DNA of 34,377 nt from Myxococcota bacterium (GTDB lineage: Bacteria; Myxococcota_A; Polyangia; Fen-1088): the NCBI GenBank assembly GCA_025934105.1, contig JAICYS010000029.1, positions 1-34,377 on the forward strand, given 5' to 3'. A model generated the notes under the pieces. That model did no database searches. It was not told the DNA's origin and was given only the letters and a program-made list of their open reading frames with translations. Below are positions 8,692 to 16,548 of the stretch, one piece after another (position 1 is the stretch's first letter; each line of letters begins with the position of its first letter). Position numbers and translations under genes: made by a program.

Positions 8692-9494
8692 CGGCGTTCG
8701 GGCGAGCCGCCAAGGCCTTCCCCACCCTGCTGCGGGTCGGCCTCTCCGAGGTGGTCGCCTATCGCGCGGAATTCGTGGTCTGGATCCTGACCACCAACAT
8801 GCCGCTGGTCATGCTGGCCATCTGGCACGCCGTCGCCGCCGACGGGCCGGTGGGCCGCTTCGATCAGCGCGCCTTCACCGCCTATTACCTGGGCATCCTG
8901 GCGGTGCGCCTCGTGACCAGCAACTGGGCGGTCTGGCAGCTCTCGATGGAGATCCGGGACGGCACGCTGGCGGCCAAGCTGCTGCGTCCCATCCACCCGA
9001 TCGTCGCGCTGGCGGCCGACCACATCTCCGCCGTGCCCATGCGCGTGCTGGTGATCTCGCCGGTGGTCGCGATCTTGATCGGCGTGTGCGGCGACCGGCT
9101 GCTGCGCCACGATCTGCTGCTGGCGGCCGTCTTCGGCGCGTCGCTGCTGGGCGCCTGGCTGCTGATCTTCTTCACGATGGTGTTGATGGGGTCGCTGGCC
9201 TTCTTCCTGGAGAGCGCGCTGGGGCTCTTCGAGCTGTGGCTGGGCGTGCACGCGATCCTCTCGGGCTACCTGGTGCCGCTGGAGGCGCTGCCGCACTGGG
9301 TACGTCGCGCGGCGGACGTCCTGCCCTTCCGCTACATGCTGGGGTTCCCGGTGGAGACGCTGGTCGGCCTGCTGTCCCGGCGGCAGGCGCTGCTGGAGCT
9401 GGCGGCGCAGTGGGGCTACACGGCCCTGTTCGGCGTCCTGGCGCTCTGGGTCTGGCGGGCCGGCCTGCGCCGGTTCGCGGCGTTCGGAGGATGA
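8688..9494 (+). CDS. ABC-2 type exporter permease 1
   Basis: A 268-residue integral membrane protein with about six hydrophobic helices, for example FVVWILTTNMPLVMLAIWHA, LLLAAVFGASLLGAWLLIF and TALFGVLALWVWRAGL. The N-terminal YRAEFVVWIL and the helix layout fit COG4587-like ABC-2 permeases. The start overlaps the ATPase stop by four bases, and the stop lies just before the second permease. It probably forms a heterodimer with the next product. Confidence 0.88.
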   Translation: MTAFGRAAKAFPTLLRVGLSEVVAYRAEFVVWILTTNMPLVMLAIWHAVAADGPVGRFDQRAFTAYYLGILAVRLVTSNWAVWQLSMEIRDGTLAAKLLRPIHPIVALAADHISAVPMRVLVISPVVAILIGVCGDRLLRHDLLLAAVFGASLLGAWLLIFFTMVLMGSLAFFLESALGLFELWLGVHAILSGYLVPLEALPHWVRRAADVLPFRYMLGFPVETLVGLLSRRQALLELAAQWGYTALFGVLALWVWRAGLRRFAAFGG

Positions 9495-9495
9495 C

Positions 9496-10326
9496 GTGCC
9501 GGCGATGACGGCGGGACGGCGCGGGCCGCTGGCGGTCGCGCGCCGGTATTCCCGGCTGCTGCGGGTTCAGCTGGCGATGTCGGCGCTGACCGCCATGCAG
9601 TACCGGGCCGACTTCGTGGTGCGCGGGTTCATCGCCACCCTCTGGATGGCCGTGACCCTGGTGCCGCTCCTGGTCGTGTTCGGCGTGCGGCGGACCGTCG
9701 CCGGCTGGAGCTTCCCCGAGTCGCTGGTCGTGGTCGGCTGGTTCACGTTGCTGCATGCGGTCCTGGAAGGCGCCATCAGCCCCAGCCTGACTGCCGTCGT
9801 CGAGCACGTGCGCCACGGGACGCTGGATTTCGTGCTGCTGAAACCGGCCGACGCGCAGTTCCTGGTCTCGACCTCCAAGATCGAGCCCTGGTACGTCATC
9901 GACGTCATCGGCGCGCTGGCGATCTTCGGGGTGGCGTTCGGAAAGCTCGGTCGGTGGCCCACGCCGGCGCAAGTGGGGGCGGCGCTGGCCTTGCTGCTGC
10001 TGGCGATCGTGATCCTCTATTCGATCTGGATCCTCGTCATCAGCGCCTCGTTCTGGGTGGTGAAGGTCGACAACCTGTCGTACCTGTTCGGCTCGCTGTT
10101 CGACGCGGCCCGCTGGCCGATCTCGGTGTTTCGCGGCGCGCTCCGGATCCTCTTCACCTTCGTCTTCCCGATCGCGTTGCTGACGACCTACCCGTCGCTG
10201 GCGCTGCTGGGCCGCCTGCCCGCCCGCACCGCGCTGGCGGCCTTCGCCGGCGGCCTGGTCTTCTCGGCGCTGGCGCGCTGGGTCTGGCACCGGGCGCTGG
10301 GCCTCTACACGTCCGCCAGCTCTTAG
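9496..10326 (+). CDS. ABC-2 type exporter permease 2
   Basis: A 276-residue membrane protein with about six helices (FIATLWMAVTLVPLLVVFGV, ALALLLLAIVILYSIWILVI, FVFPIALLTTYPSLALLG). The N-terminal QYRADFVVRGF mirrors YRAEFVV in permease 1, consistent with paralogous half-channels, and FRGALRILFTFVFP is typical of COG3694-like permeases. The GTG at 9496 is chosen because GGAGG sits five bases before it; an ATG nine bases further (9505) is the alternative. Last gene of the operon, ending TAG. Confidence 0.88.
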   Translation: MPAMTAGRRGPLAVARRYSRLLRVQLAMSALTAMQYRADFVVRGFIATLWMAVTLVPLLVVFGVRRTVAGWSFPESLVVVGWFTLLHAVLEGAISPSLTAVVEHVRHGTLDFVLLKPADAQFLVSTSKIEPWYVIDVIGALAIFGVAFGKLGRWPTPAQVGAALALLLLAIVILYSIWILVISASFWVVKVDNLSYLFGSLFDAARWPISVFRGALRILFTFVFPIALLTTYPSLALLGRLPARTALAAFAGGLVFSALARWVWHRALGLYTSASS

Positions 10327-10376
10327 CGCCGAGGCCGCCCGCGTCGCGGTCCGCTCGATCGCCGGCTGTCGATCCG

Positions 10377-10393
10377 GCCGGCTTGTGGCCGGC
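10377..10393. terminator. Hairpin between convergent ABC operon and nsrR-like gene
   Basis: GCCGGC-TTGTG-GCCGGC forms a six-pair GC stem in the short convergent spacer. There is no T tract, so intrinsic termination is uncertain. Confidence 0.3.
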
Positions 10394-10401
10394 GACCCCG
10401 C

Positions 10402-10845
10402 TCAACCGAACGGCATGGCCCTCAGCAGACGCACGATCCCGGCGCCCGACGCGGTGATGTCGGCCAGCGTGACGGCGTCGAGCTCGCTGTAGAAGGCTTC
10501 GCCGGCGCGCGCGAAGGCGTCGCGCAGCCGGCAGGCCGGCTGGATCTTGCACGGCGGACCGCCGGCCTGCAGACAGGAGACCGTCCCTCGGCCGGCCTCG
10601 AAGAACCGAACGACGTCGCCGATGCGGATCTGGTGAGGCGGTTTGGCCAGCCGCACGCCGCCCGCCGCGCCCCGCGTGGCCTGCAACAGCCCCTGCCGGG
10701 TGAGCGCCTTGGCGGCCTTGGCGACGTGGTCGGCCGAAATTCCATAGGCCTCCGCGATGGTTGCGGCCGCGACCGGCTCGCCGGGATGGGTCGCGGCGTA
10801 GATGAGGACGCGCAACGCGTAGTCCGTGTACAGAAGGAGCTGCAT
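10402..10845 (-). CDS. nsrR: Rrf2-family iron-sulfur transcription regulator, NsrR-like
   Basis: A 147-residue winged-helix regulator. The opening MQLLLYTDYALRVLIYAA is the Rrf2 start; the recognition helix region is ISADHVAKAAKALTRQGLL, followed by the wing RGAAGGVRLAK. Three Cys (91, 99, 105; spacing x7 and x5) and Asp8 match the ligand set reported for [4Fe-4S] NsrR, the nitric oxide sensor; IscR and RirA differ in Cys spacing or context. A palindrome of NsrR geometry lies 11 bases upstream of its ATG, suggesting autorepression and shared control of the divergent cytochrome. The NsrR assignment is good but not certain; another Fe-S Rrf2 protein is possible. Confidence 0.8.
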   Translation of the reverse strand: MQLLLYTDYALRVLIYAATHPGEPVAAATIAEAYGISADHVAKAAKALTRQGLLQATRGAAGGVRLAKPPHQIRIGDVVRFFEAGRGTVSCLQAGGPPCKIQPACRLRDAFARAGEAFYSELDAVTLADITASGAGIVRLLRAMPFG

Positions 10846-10855
10846 GATCCGCGCG

Positions 10856-10880
10856 AAACAGGTATTTTGTATGCCTGTTT
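10856..10880. promoter_or_regulatory. Palindromic operator shared by nsrR-like gene and cytochrome gene
   Basis: The half-sites AACAGGTATTT and GTATGCCTGTT flank one central T, an 11-1-11 inverted repeat; the outermost AAACAGG/CCTGTTT seven pairs are perfect and extend one base beyond. This is the layout described for NsrR sites. It lies 11 bases before the regulator ATG on one side and directly abuts the ATG at 10881 on the other. It is strikingly AT-rich for this DNA. Confidence 0.65.
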
Positions 10881-12026
10881 ATGTCCCGCCGTCAACGAAC
10901 ATCTGGAAGAACATCTGGAAGACGGGCCGCGAAGGCCGTGTTGCTGGCGTGCGCCACCGCCGGCGCGTGTGGGGCTGGAGGCGGCGCGCAGAGCCCGGAC
11001 GGCGGCGAGACCAACGCCGTCCCCGACGAGTCCGTGCTCGCGAACTGTGACGTCGGCGGGGCCGGCGAGCCGACCGAGCTTCGCTGCACGGGCCTCTACG
11101 CGAGCTGGAACAAGAAGACGCTGGGGCCCGGCGTGCGCGCGTACGATCCCGGACTGCACTTCTGGAGCGACGGCGCCTCGAAGGCGCGATGGATCTATCT
11201 GCCGCCCGGAACCCAGATCGACACCTCGGACATGAACGAGTGGTTCTTCCCCTACGGGACCAAGATCTGGAAGGAGTTCGCGATGGGCGGGTCCCGCCTG
11301 GAGACGCGGATGATCTGGAAACGTCCGCCGGACGACGCCGGTGTCGACGCCGGCGGCGGCGACTGGTACCTCACCACGTACCGGTGGTCGGCGGACCAAT
11401 CGCAGGCGCTGGAGCTGACGACCGGCGCCACGCGCGCCGACGGCAAGAGCTACGAGATCCCCAGCCAGAAGTCCTGCATCGAGTGCCACTCGGGGCGCGC
11501 CGACAAGGTGTTGGGCTTCGAGGCCATCGCCCTTTCGTCCCCGGCGGCCAGCGGCGTGACGATGGCGACCCTGCAGGCCGAGAACCTGCTGACCGCGCCG
11601 CCCGAATCCCCGCTGAACATCCCCGGAGACACCGCGACCGCGTCCGCCCTGGGCTACCTGCACATGAACTGCGGCGTCATCTGCCACAACCGCCGCGCCG
11701 GCGAGGCGGCCTTCAGCGGCCTGCTCATGCGGCTCGAGTCGAACGCGCTCGACGCCGTCCAGAGCACCGACACCTGGGCGACCGGCGTGAACATCCCGGC
11801 CTACTTCCTGACGTCGATCGGCCAGACCAAGATCTTCGTGCCGTGCGCGGCCGACAAGAGCGCCGCTTATTATCGAATGAGCGTGCGGGACGGCACGGGC
11901 GGCGTCCCCTTCGGCAGCCAGATGCCGCCCATCGTCACGCATCAACCCGACCCCAGCGGGCTGGCGGCCCTGACCGCCTGGTTGAACGGGCCCGCCTGCG
12001 CGGCGACCAGCAGCAGCAGCCCGTGA
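10881..12026 (+). CDS. Dihaem cytochrome c lipoprotein (SO_2930-like)
   Basis: A 381-residue exported protein. A basic n-region (RRQRTSGRTSGRRAAK) leads to AVLLACATAGAC, offering two possible lipobox Cys. The body includes GLYASWNKKTLGPGVRAYDP and LHFWSDGASKARWIYLPPGT, which I associate with the SO_2930-type dihaem cytochrome group. The first haem motif is C199-IE-C202-H203. The second, C264-GVI-C268-H269, is a CX3CH variant rather than CX2CH. Met residues nearby could be axial ligands. The start at 10881 abuts the operator and lacks a ribosome binding site, so either the message is leaderless or the true start is downstream; a perfect 12-bp tandem repeat (10897-10920) encodes the RTSGRTSG part. 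Confidence 0.8.
   Translation: MSRRQRTSGRTSGRRAAKAVLLACATAGACGAGGGAQSPDGGETNAVPDESVLANCDVGGAGEPTELRCTGLYASWNKKTLGPGVRAYDPGLHFWSDGASKARWIYLPPGTQIDTSDMNEWFFPYGTKIWKEFAMGGSRLETRMIWKRPPDDAGVDAGGGDWYLTTYRWSADQSQALELTTGATRADGKSYEIPSQKSCIECHSGRADKVLGFEAIALSSPAASGVTMATLQAENLLTAPPESPLNIPGDTATASALGYLHMNCGVICHNRRAGEAAFSGLLMRLESNALDAVQSTDTWATGVNIPAYFLTSIGQTKIFVPCAADKSAAYYRMSVRDGTGGVPFGSQMPPIVTHQPDPSGLAALTAWLNGPACAATSSSSP
10897..10920 (+). repeat. Perfect 12-bp tandem duplication at the cytochrome 5' end
   Basis: GAACATCTGGAA occurs twice head to tail. If the start at 10881 is used, it encodes a duplicated RTSG in the n-region of the signal peptide. Confidence 0.8.
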
Positions 12027-12101
12027 GCGCGTCGCGCCCGCCCGGATCAGCGCTCGCCTTTCTCACGCCACTTCGCTAACGTCCTCACCGATAAGCGGTC
12101 C

Positions 12102-13922
12102 ATGGAGAGCGAAGCGGGGACGTTCGCGCACACCGGCGACATCGACACGACGGCGCGCGCGCTGGCAGCCCGCTGGCGGGGCGGCGATCCGGCCGACCCG
12201 GCCCTGCGCCGCGCCTGCAGCGGCACGCTGGCCGAGCTGCGCGGCGCCTATCGCCAGGACCCCACCGCGTTCACGCCGTCCACGCTCCGGCTGCTCAAGG
12301 ACCTCTCCAGCGCCCTGGCGGCCACCCAGGGCCAGGCCGCGCTGGACCTGCCGGCCGCGCGCCCCCCGCCGGCCGGCCCTTCCCCGCTGGAGGTCTTGCG
12401 CGACGTCTTCGGCTATCCGTCCTTCCGCGCCGGCCAGCAAGAGATCATCCAGGCCGTGCTGGCGGGGCGCGACTGTGTCGGCATCATGCCAACCGGCGCC
12501 GGCAAATCGCTGACCTACCAGATCCCGGCGCGCGTCCTGGGCGGGCTGACACTGGTCGTCTCGCCGCTCATCGCGCTCATGAAGGACCAGGTCGACTCCA
12601 TGACCGAGGTGGGCCTGCGCGCCACCTACCTGAGCGCGTCGTTGCCGTCCGACGAACGCCAGCGCCGCGTCCGCGCCCTGGCGGAAGGCGCCTACGAGCT
12701 CTGCTACGCCGCGCCGGAAGGGCTGGAGGCCTCGGTCGGTCGGGTTCTGTCCGGGCTGGACCTGCGGCTGATCGCGATCGACGAGGCCCACTGCATCAGC
12801 CAGTGGGGGCACGACTTTCGCCCGGCGTACCGCAACCTGAACGGTCTCAAGCGAAAGTTCGGCGGGGTGCCGGTGTTGGCGCTGACGGCGACCGCCACGC
12901 CCGCGGTCACCGCCGACATCATCGCGCAGCTCGCCATGCGCGACCCGGCCTGCTTCCGCGGGCGCTTCTTCCGGCCGAACCTGCGCATCTCGATCTATCG
13001 CAAGGGCGAACACGACGACACGCCGGCGGCCGGGGCGCGCGGCGTGCGCGGCGCCATCGCCCGCCTGGTGCACGACCGCCGCGGCCAGAGCGGGATCGTT
13101 TACGCGCTGTCGCGCAAGGCCTGCGAGTCGATGGCCGAGTTCCTGCGCGAAAGCGGCATCTCGGCGGCGGCTTACCACGCCGGCATGGAGCCGGCGGCGC
13201 GCAACGAGGTCCAGGACGCCTTCGGCCGCGACGAGCTGGACGTGGTGATCGCCACCGTGGCGTTCGGCATGGGGATCGACAAGTCCAACGTCCGGTACGT
13301 CATCCACCGCGACATGCCCCGCTCGATCGAGAGCTACTACCAGGAGATCGGGCGGGCCGGGCGCGACGGGCTGCCCAGCGACTGCATCCTGTTTTACTCG
13401 TGGGCGGACGTGCTGGCCCTGGACCGGTTCAGCGACAAGGCCGACGACGTCGACCCGGCGGCGCGGGCGCGCCAGCGCGATCAGGTGCGCGAGATGTTCG
13501 GTTTCGCCTCCGGGCGCGACTGCCGCCACCGCGGGCTGGTCCGATACCTGGGCGAGTCCATCGACCCCTGCGGCGAGTCGTGCGATGCGTGCGCCGGGCT
13601 GGACCCGCTGGGGGCCGCGCGCGCCGTCCCCAAGGGACGCCGGCTGGTGCCGGCCTCGGCGGTCGAGGCGCCCCCCACCTCGGAGGCGACGGCGCTGTTC
13701 CTGCGGTTGAAAGCTCTTCGCAAGGAGCTGGCCGCGGCGCGAAAGGTGCCGGCCTACGTCGTGTTCAACGACGCGACGCTGATGCGCATCGCCGAGCTGC
13801 GCCCCAGGTCCGAAGAGGCGCTGCGCGGCATCTCCGGCATCGGGCCGAAGAAGCTCGAGCTGTACGGGGACGACCTTTTGGCCACGGTCCGCGACGGGGC
13901 TTCACCGGAGGCGCCGCGATGA
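12102..13922 (+). CDS. recQ: RecQ-family ATP-dependent DNA helicase, lacking the winged-helix domain
   Basis: A 606-residue 3'-5' DNA helicase. Residues 1-90 are a non-homologous extension. The helicase core starts at [15 protein letters not shown]; Walker A PTGAGKS near 130, DEAH at 227, aromatic-rich loop [14 protein letters not shown], motif III ALTATAT, motif [18 protein letters not shown] and [10 protein letters not shown]. The zinc-binding region follows at about 470-500 ([15 protein letters not shown], four Cys). Only about 25 residues separate it from a C-terminal HRDC-like domain (about 525-600, ending [18 protein letters not shown]). The winged-helix RQC domain of E. coli RecQ is therefore missing. 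The preceding spacer is short; the ferritin-like gene follows after 27 bases. Confidence 0.93.
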   Translation: MESEAGTFAHTGDIDTTARALAARWRGGDPADPALRRACSGTLAELRGAYRQDPTAFTPSTLRLLKDLSSALAATQGQAALDLPAARPPPAGPSPLEVLRDVFGYPSFRAGQQEIIQAVLAGRDCVGIMPTGAGKSLTYQIPARVLGGLTLVVSPLIALMKDQVDSMTEVGLRATYLSASLPSDERQRRVRALAEGAYELCYAAPEGLEASVGRVLSGLDLRLIAIDEAHCISQWGHDFRPAYRNLNGLKRKFGGVPVLALTATATPAVTADIIAQLAMRDPACFRGRFFRPNLRISIYRKGEHDDTPAAGARGVRGAIARLVHDRRGQSGIVYALSRKACESMAEFLRESGISAAAYHAGMEPAARNEVQDAFGRDELDVVIATVAFGMGIDKSNVRYVIHRDMPRSIESYYQEIGRAGRDGLPSDCILFYSWADVLALDRFSDKADDVDPAARARQRDQVREMFGFASGRDCRHRGLVRYLGESIDPCGESCDACAGLDPLGAARAVPKGRRLVPASAVEAPPTSEATALFLRLKALRKELAAARKVPAYVVFNDATLMRIAELRPRSEEALRGISGIGPKKLELYGDDLLATVRDGASPEAPR

Positions 13923-13949
13923 CCACGTTGATCCACGAGGTTAAAGGAA

Positions 13950-14390
13950 ATGCCTGGCCGCGACAGCCTTCAGACGCTGAGGTCGTTCCTGCGGGACGAA
14001 CGGGCGGCGGCGGCCCGGTATCGGCGAGCGCTGGCCGAGTTTTCTGACCGCGCCGAGGCGGACGAGCTGAACGCCTGCCTGGCGTCGCACGAGCGGCGGA
14101 TCGAGACGCTCGAGCGGCGGGTGCGGGAGATGGGGGCCGATCCAGGCACCGAAGACGACGACGCGGGCGCAGACGCCGGCGCTCACGGCGACGGGCTGAT
14201 CGGCGAGCTGGAAGCCAGCGAGGACCGGGCGCTCAAGCATTACCTGGACGACGTTTGCAAGCTGGACGGGGAAACCCGCCGGCTCATCGCGCGCGAGGTG
14301 CTGCCGGAGCAGGTGCGGACGTACGATTCGGCCGCGGACCTGCGGCTGGCGGGCGTTCACCTGACGGGAGTCACACCCGAGACGACCTGA
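13950..14390 (+). CDS. Ferritin-like DUF2383 (PA2169-type) protein
   Basis: A 146-residue helical protein. Four predicted helices: LQTLRSFLRDERAAAARYRRAL; EADELNACLASHERRIETLERRVREM; LIGELEASEDRALKHYLDDVC; and ETRRLIAREVLPEQVRTYDS. Glu and His at ferritin-like positions (ERAAAARY, HERRIETLE, EDRALKHY, REVLPEQ) resemble the DUF2383/PA2169 group, whose biochemical role is not established. Helices 2 and 3 are split by an acidic Asp/Ala/Gly loop that looks disordered. An AAAGGA site lies five bases before the ATG. Followed after 20 bases by the Omp85-like gene. Confidence 0.72.
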   Translation: MPGRDSLQTLRSFLRDERAAAARYRRALAEFSDRAEADELNACLASHERRIETLERRVREMGADPGTEDDDAGADAGAHGDGLIGELEASEDRALKHYLDDVCKLDGETRRLIAREVLPEQVRTYDSAADLRLAGVHLTGVTPETT

Positions 14391-14410
14391 GGTCGGGTTA
14401 TTCTCGCGGG

Positions 14411-15868
14411 ATGCGGGCCTTCGTGCCCACCCTCGCCGCAGCGATCCTGATCACGACCGCGGGCGCGCGCGCGGCCGAGCCCGCCGCGCCCCCCGCGCCC
14501 CTGCCCGCGTTCGACGAGACGCCCTTCGGCCCGCGCTACGTCATCGAGGACGTGCGGGTGAGCGGCAACCGCAAGACCGAGCGCTCGTTGATCGTCGGCG
14601 AGCTGGGCGCGCTGGGGCTGGCCCCGGGCCGCACGGTCGACGCCTCGGACCGGCGGGTCGAAACGGCGCGATACCGGCTGCTGTCGCTGGGGTTCTTCCT
14701 GGACGTGCACCTGTCGGTGGCGCGCGGCAGCCGGCGCGGCGCCGTCGTGCTGGTGGTCGACGTCGAGGAGCGGGGCACGCTGGTCATCAACGAAATCTTC
14801 GCCGCCACCAGCGCGGCCACGCCGTTTTGGGGCGGCACCGACGTCGCCGAGACGAACTTTTTGGGCCGCGGCATCAACCTGGGTGCCGGGTTCGTCGCGT
14901 CCACCAAGCCGGTCGTGCCGAACGCGCACCAGGGGCTGGCGCTGCGCCTACACGTGGGAGTTCCGCCGCTGGGCGGACCGAAGGGCGTTTCGCTGTCGAT
15001 GACCGGCCTTTTCAACGACGGCAGCGAGTTCTACCGGGCCTCGGGCGCCCCGGCTGACGACGACCCCCGCCGGTTCGTGGCGGCCCGCGTGCGCCGGGTC
15101 GGGGGCGTGCTGACCGCCGGCATCATGCTGCCCGCCAATTTCCACGCGGCGATCGCTTTCCGGCAGGAGCACGACTCGGCCCAGCTCCCCGGCCCGGCGC
15201 TGCAGACGCTGCCGGACGGCCGCACGGCGCCGATCGGGTTCATGATCCTCGACGGAGGCAGCCGGCTCGGGTCGGCCACCGGCAGCCTGGACTTCGACAA
15301 TCGGTCGGACCCGGTGCTGCCCCGGTCCGGCGCGCGCGCGCACCTGTCCGCCGAGGTCGCCACCTCGCTGCTCGGCTCCAGCTACACGTTCGTCAAGGGG
15401 GTCGCCGAGGGCTCGGTCTACTTCAAGATGCCGCACGGCCACGCGCTGGGGCTGCACCTGTTCGGCGGCGCCATCAGCGGCGAGGCGCCCTATTTCGACC
15501 GATTCTTCGTCGGCGATCTGGACCTGCTGCTGCCGCACCGGGCGCTGGGCATCAACTTCTCGACCCAGGCCCCGCCGAATTTCCTGGGAACGGCCATCGC
15601 CCACCACCGGTACGACAATTACGCCGGCCGCCTGCTGGTCGAATACGCCATCCCCGTGTGGCGGCGGCGCGGCTGGGTCTACGGCGGCGACGCCTTCCTG
15701 GCCGTTGGTCTGCTGGGGATGGCCAGCAACGACGACGTCACGGGGCCGGGCAGCGGCTTTTCCAGCCTGCCCCTGGACCTGACCGGCGACCTGGGGCTGC
15801 GCCTCGACACCTACGTGGGCGTCTTCACCATCTCGATCGCCAACGCGCTGAGCCGCAGCTCGTTCTGA
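14411..15868 (+). CDS. Omp85/BamA-like outer membrane protein with a single POTRA domain
   Basis: A 485-residue protein. Signal peptide about 1-22 (MRAFVPTLAAAILITTAG, ARA). One POTRA domain about 40-125 (YVIEDVRVSGNRKTERSLIVGEL, RYRLLSLGFFLDVHLSV, VVLVVDVEERGTL). The rest is a 16-strand-type barrel with regular amphipathic strands, ending in Phe (ALSRSSF), the usual C-terminal residue recognised by BAM. BamA itself has five POTRA domains and about 800 residues, so this is a short relative of the surface-antigen group rather than BamA. The ATG at 14411 starts the signal peptide; an in-frame opening to 14255 overlaps the previous gene. Its stop overlaps the next start (TGATG at 15866-15870). 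Confidence 0.85.
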   Translation: MRAFVPTLAAAILITTAGARAAEPAAPPAPLPAFDETPFGPRYVIEDVRVSGNRKTERSLIVGELGALGLAPGRTVDASDRRVETARYRLLSLGFFLDVHLSVARGSRRGAVVLVVDVEERGTLVINEIFAATSAATPFWGGTDVAETNFLGRGINLGAGFVASTKPVVPNAHQGLALRLHVGVPPLGGPKGVSLSMTGLFNDGSEFYRASGAPADDDPRRFVAARVRRVGGVLTAGIMLPANFHAAIAFRQEHDSAQLPGPALQTLPDGRTAPIGFMILDGGSRLGSATGSLDFDNRSDPVLPRSGARAHLSAEVATSLLGSSYTFVKGVAEGSVYFKMPHGHALGLHLFGGAISGEAPYFDRFFVGDLDLLLPHRALGINFSTQAPPNFLGTAIAHHRYDNYAGRLLVEYAIPVWRRRGWVYGGDAFLAVGLLGMASNDDVTGPGSGFSSLPLDLTGDLGLRLDTYVGVFTISIANALSRSSF

Positions 15869-16548
15869 TGCGCGCCGCCGCCGTCGCCCTCGCTTTGCTG
15901 GCCAGCCTCGCCGGCCTGGCCCGCGCCGACGAGCCGCTCCCCCTGCGCCGCATCGGGGTGGGGGTGCGGGGCGGGCAGGTGGTGGTCAGCGTCGGCCTGC
16001 AGGACCTGTTCGGCGAGGCCGAACGGCAGCGGCTCAAGTCCGGATTTTCGACGCGGGTCCTGGTGCGGACCGCGCTGGAGGAGGCCGCCACCGGCGACAC
16101 GGTGGCGCTGGCCGTCTGGCGCGGCGAGATCCTGTACGACATCTGGGACGAGAAGTTCGCGCTGCGGACCGCCGCCAACGCGGCCCCCGAACAGCGCGGA
16201 ACGGCCGCCACGGCCGACGAGGCCATCGCGCGGACGGCGGTGCTGGTCGACTTCCCGGTGGCCGACCTGGCCCGGTTGCGGCCCAACGCGCAGTACGTGC
16301 TGGCCGTGCGCGGCGACCTCAACCCGATCTCCGAAGACCTGCTGGTCGAGGTGCGGCGCTGGCTGGTGCAGCCGTCGCGCGGGCAGCGCCGACTGGGCGC
16401 CGGCGACAGCTTCTTCGGGTCGTTCGTCAGCATTTTCGTCAACCCGCGCATCGAGGACAGCGAGCGCCAGGTTCGGTTCGTGTCGCAGCCGTTCACGCCG
16501 CCGCCGCCCGCGCCGCCGCCGCCGCCGCCGCCGAGGAGAAGCCGATGA
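15868..16548 (+). CDS. DUF4390 exported protein
   Basis: A 226-residue protein with a Sec signal peptide (MRAAAVALALLASLAGLARA). The body (VVVSVGLQDLFGEAERQRLKSG, TVALAVWRGEILYDIWDEKF, FPVADLARLRPNAQYVLAV, FFGSFVSIFVNPRI) matches the DUF4390 family as I know it; the domain is often encoded immediately upstream of NtrY-like kinases. The C-terminus is a Pro run encoded by CCG repeats (PPPPAPPPPPPPRRSR). It overlaps the Omp85-like stop by one base and the kinase start by four. Its position suggests a periplasmic partner of the kinase, an inference only. Confidence 0.8.
   Translation: MRAAAVALALLASLAGLARADEPLPLRRIGVGVRGGQVVVSVGLQDLFGEAERQRLKSGFSTRVLVRTALEEAATGDTVALAVWRGEILYDIWDEKFALRTAANAAPEQRGTAATADEAIARTAVLVDFPVADLARLRPNAQYVLAVRGDLNPISEDLLVEVRRWLVQPSRGQRRLGAGDSFFGSFVSIFVNPRIEDSERQVRFVSQPFTPPPPAPPPPPPPRRSR

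Noticed and set aside
7690-10326. Biosynthetic gene cluster resistance exporter
   Set aside because: The ABC-2 subunits are intact, but no biosynthetic enzymes lie nearby and the substrate cannot be inferred.
16501-16540. CCG repeat run as a mobile or regulatory repeat
   Set aside because: It simply encodes the proline tail of the DUF4390 protein.
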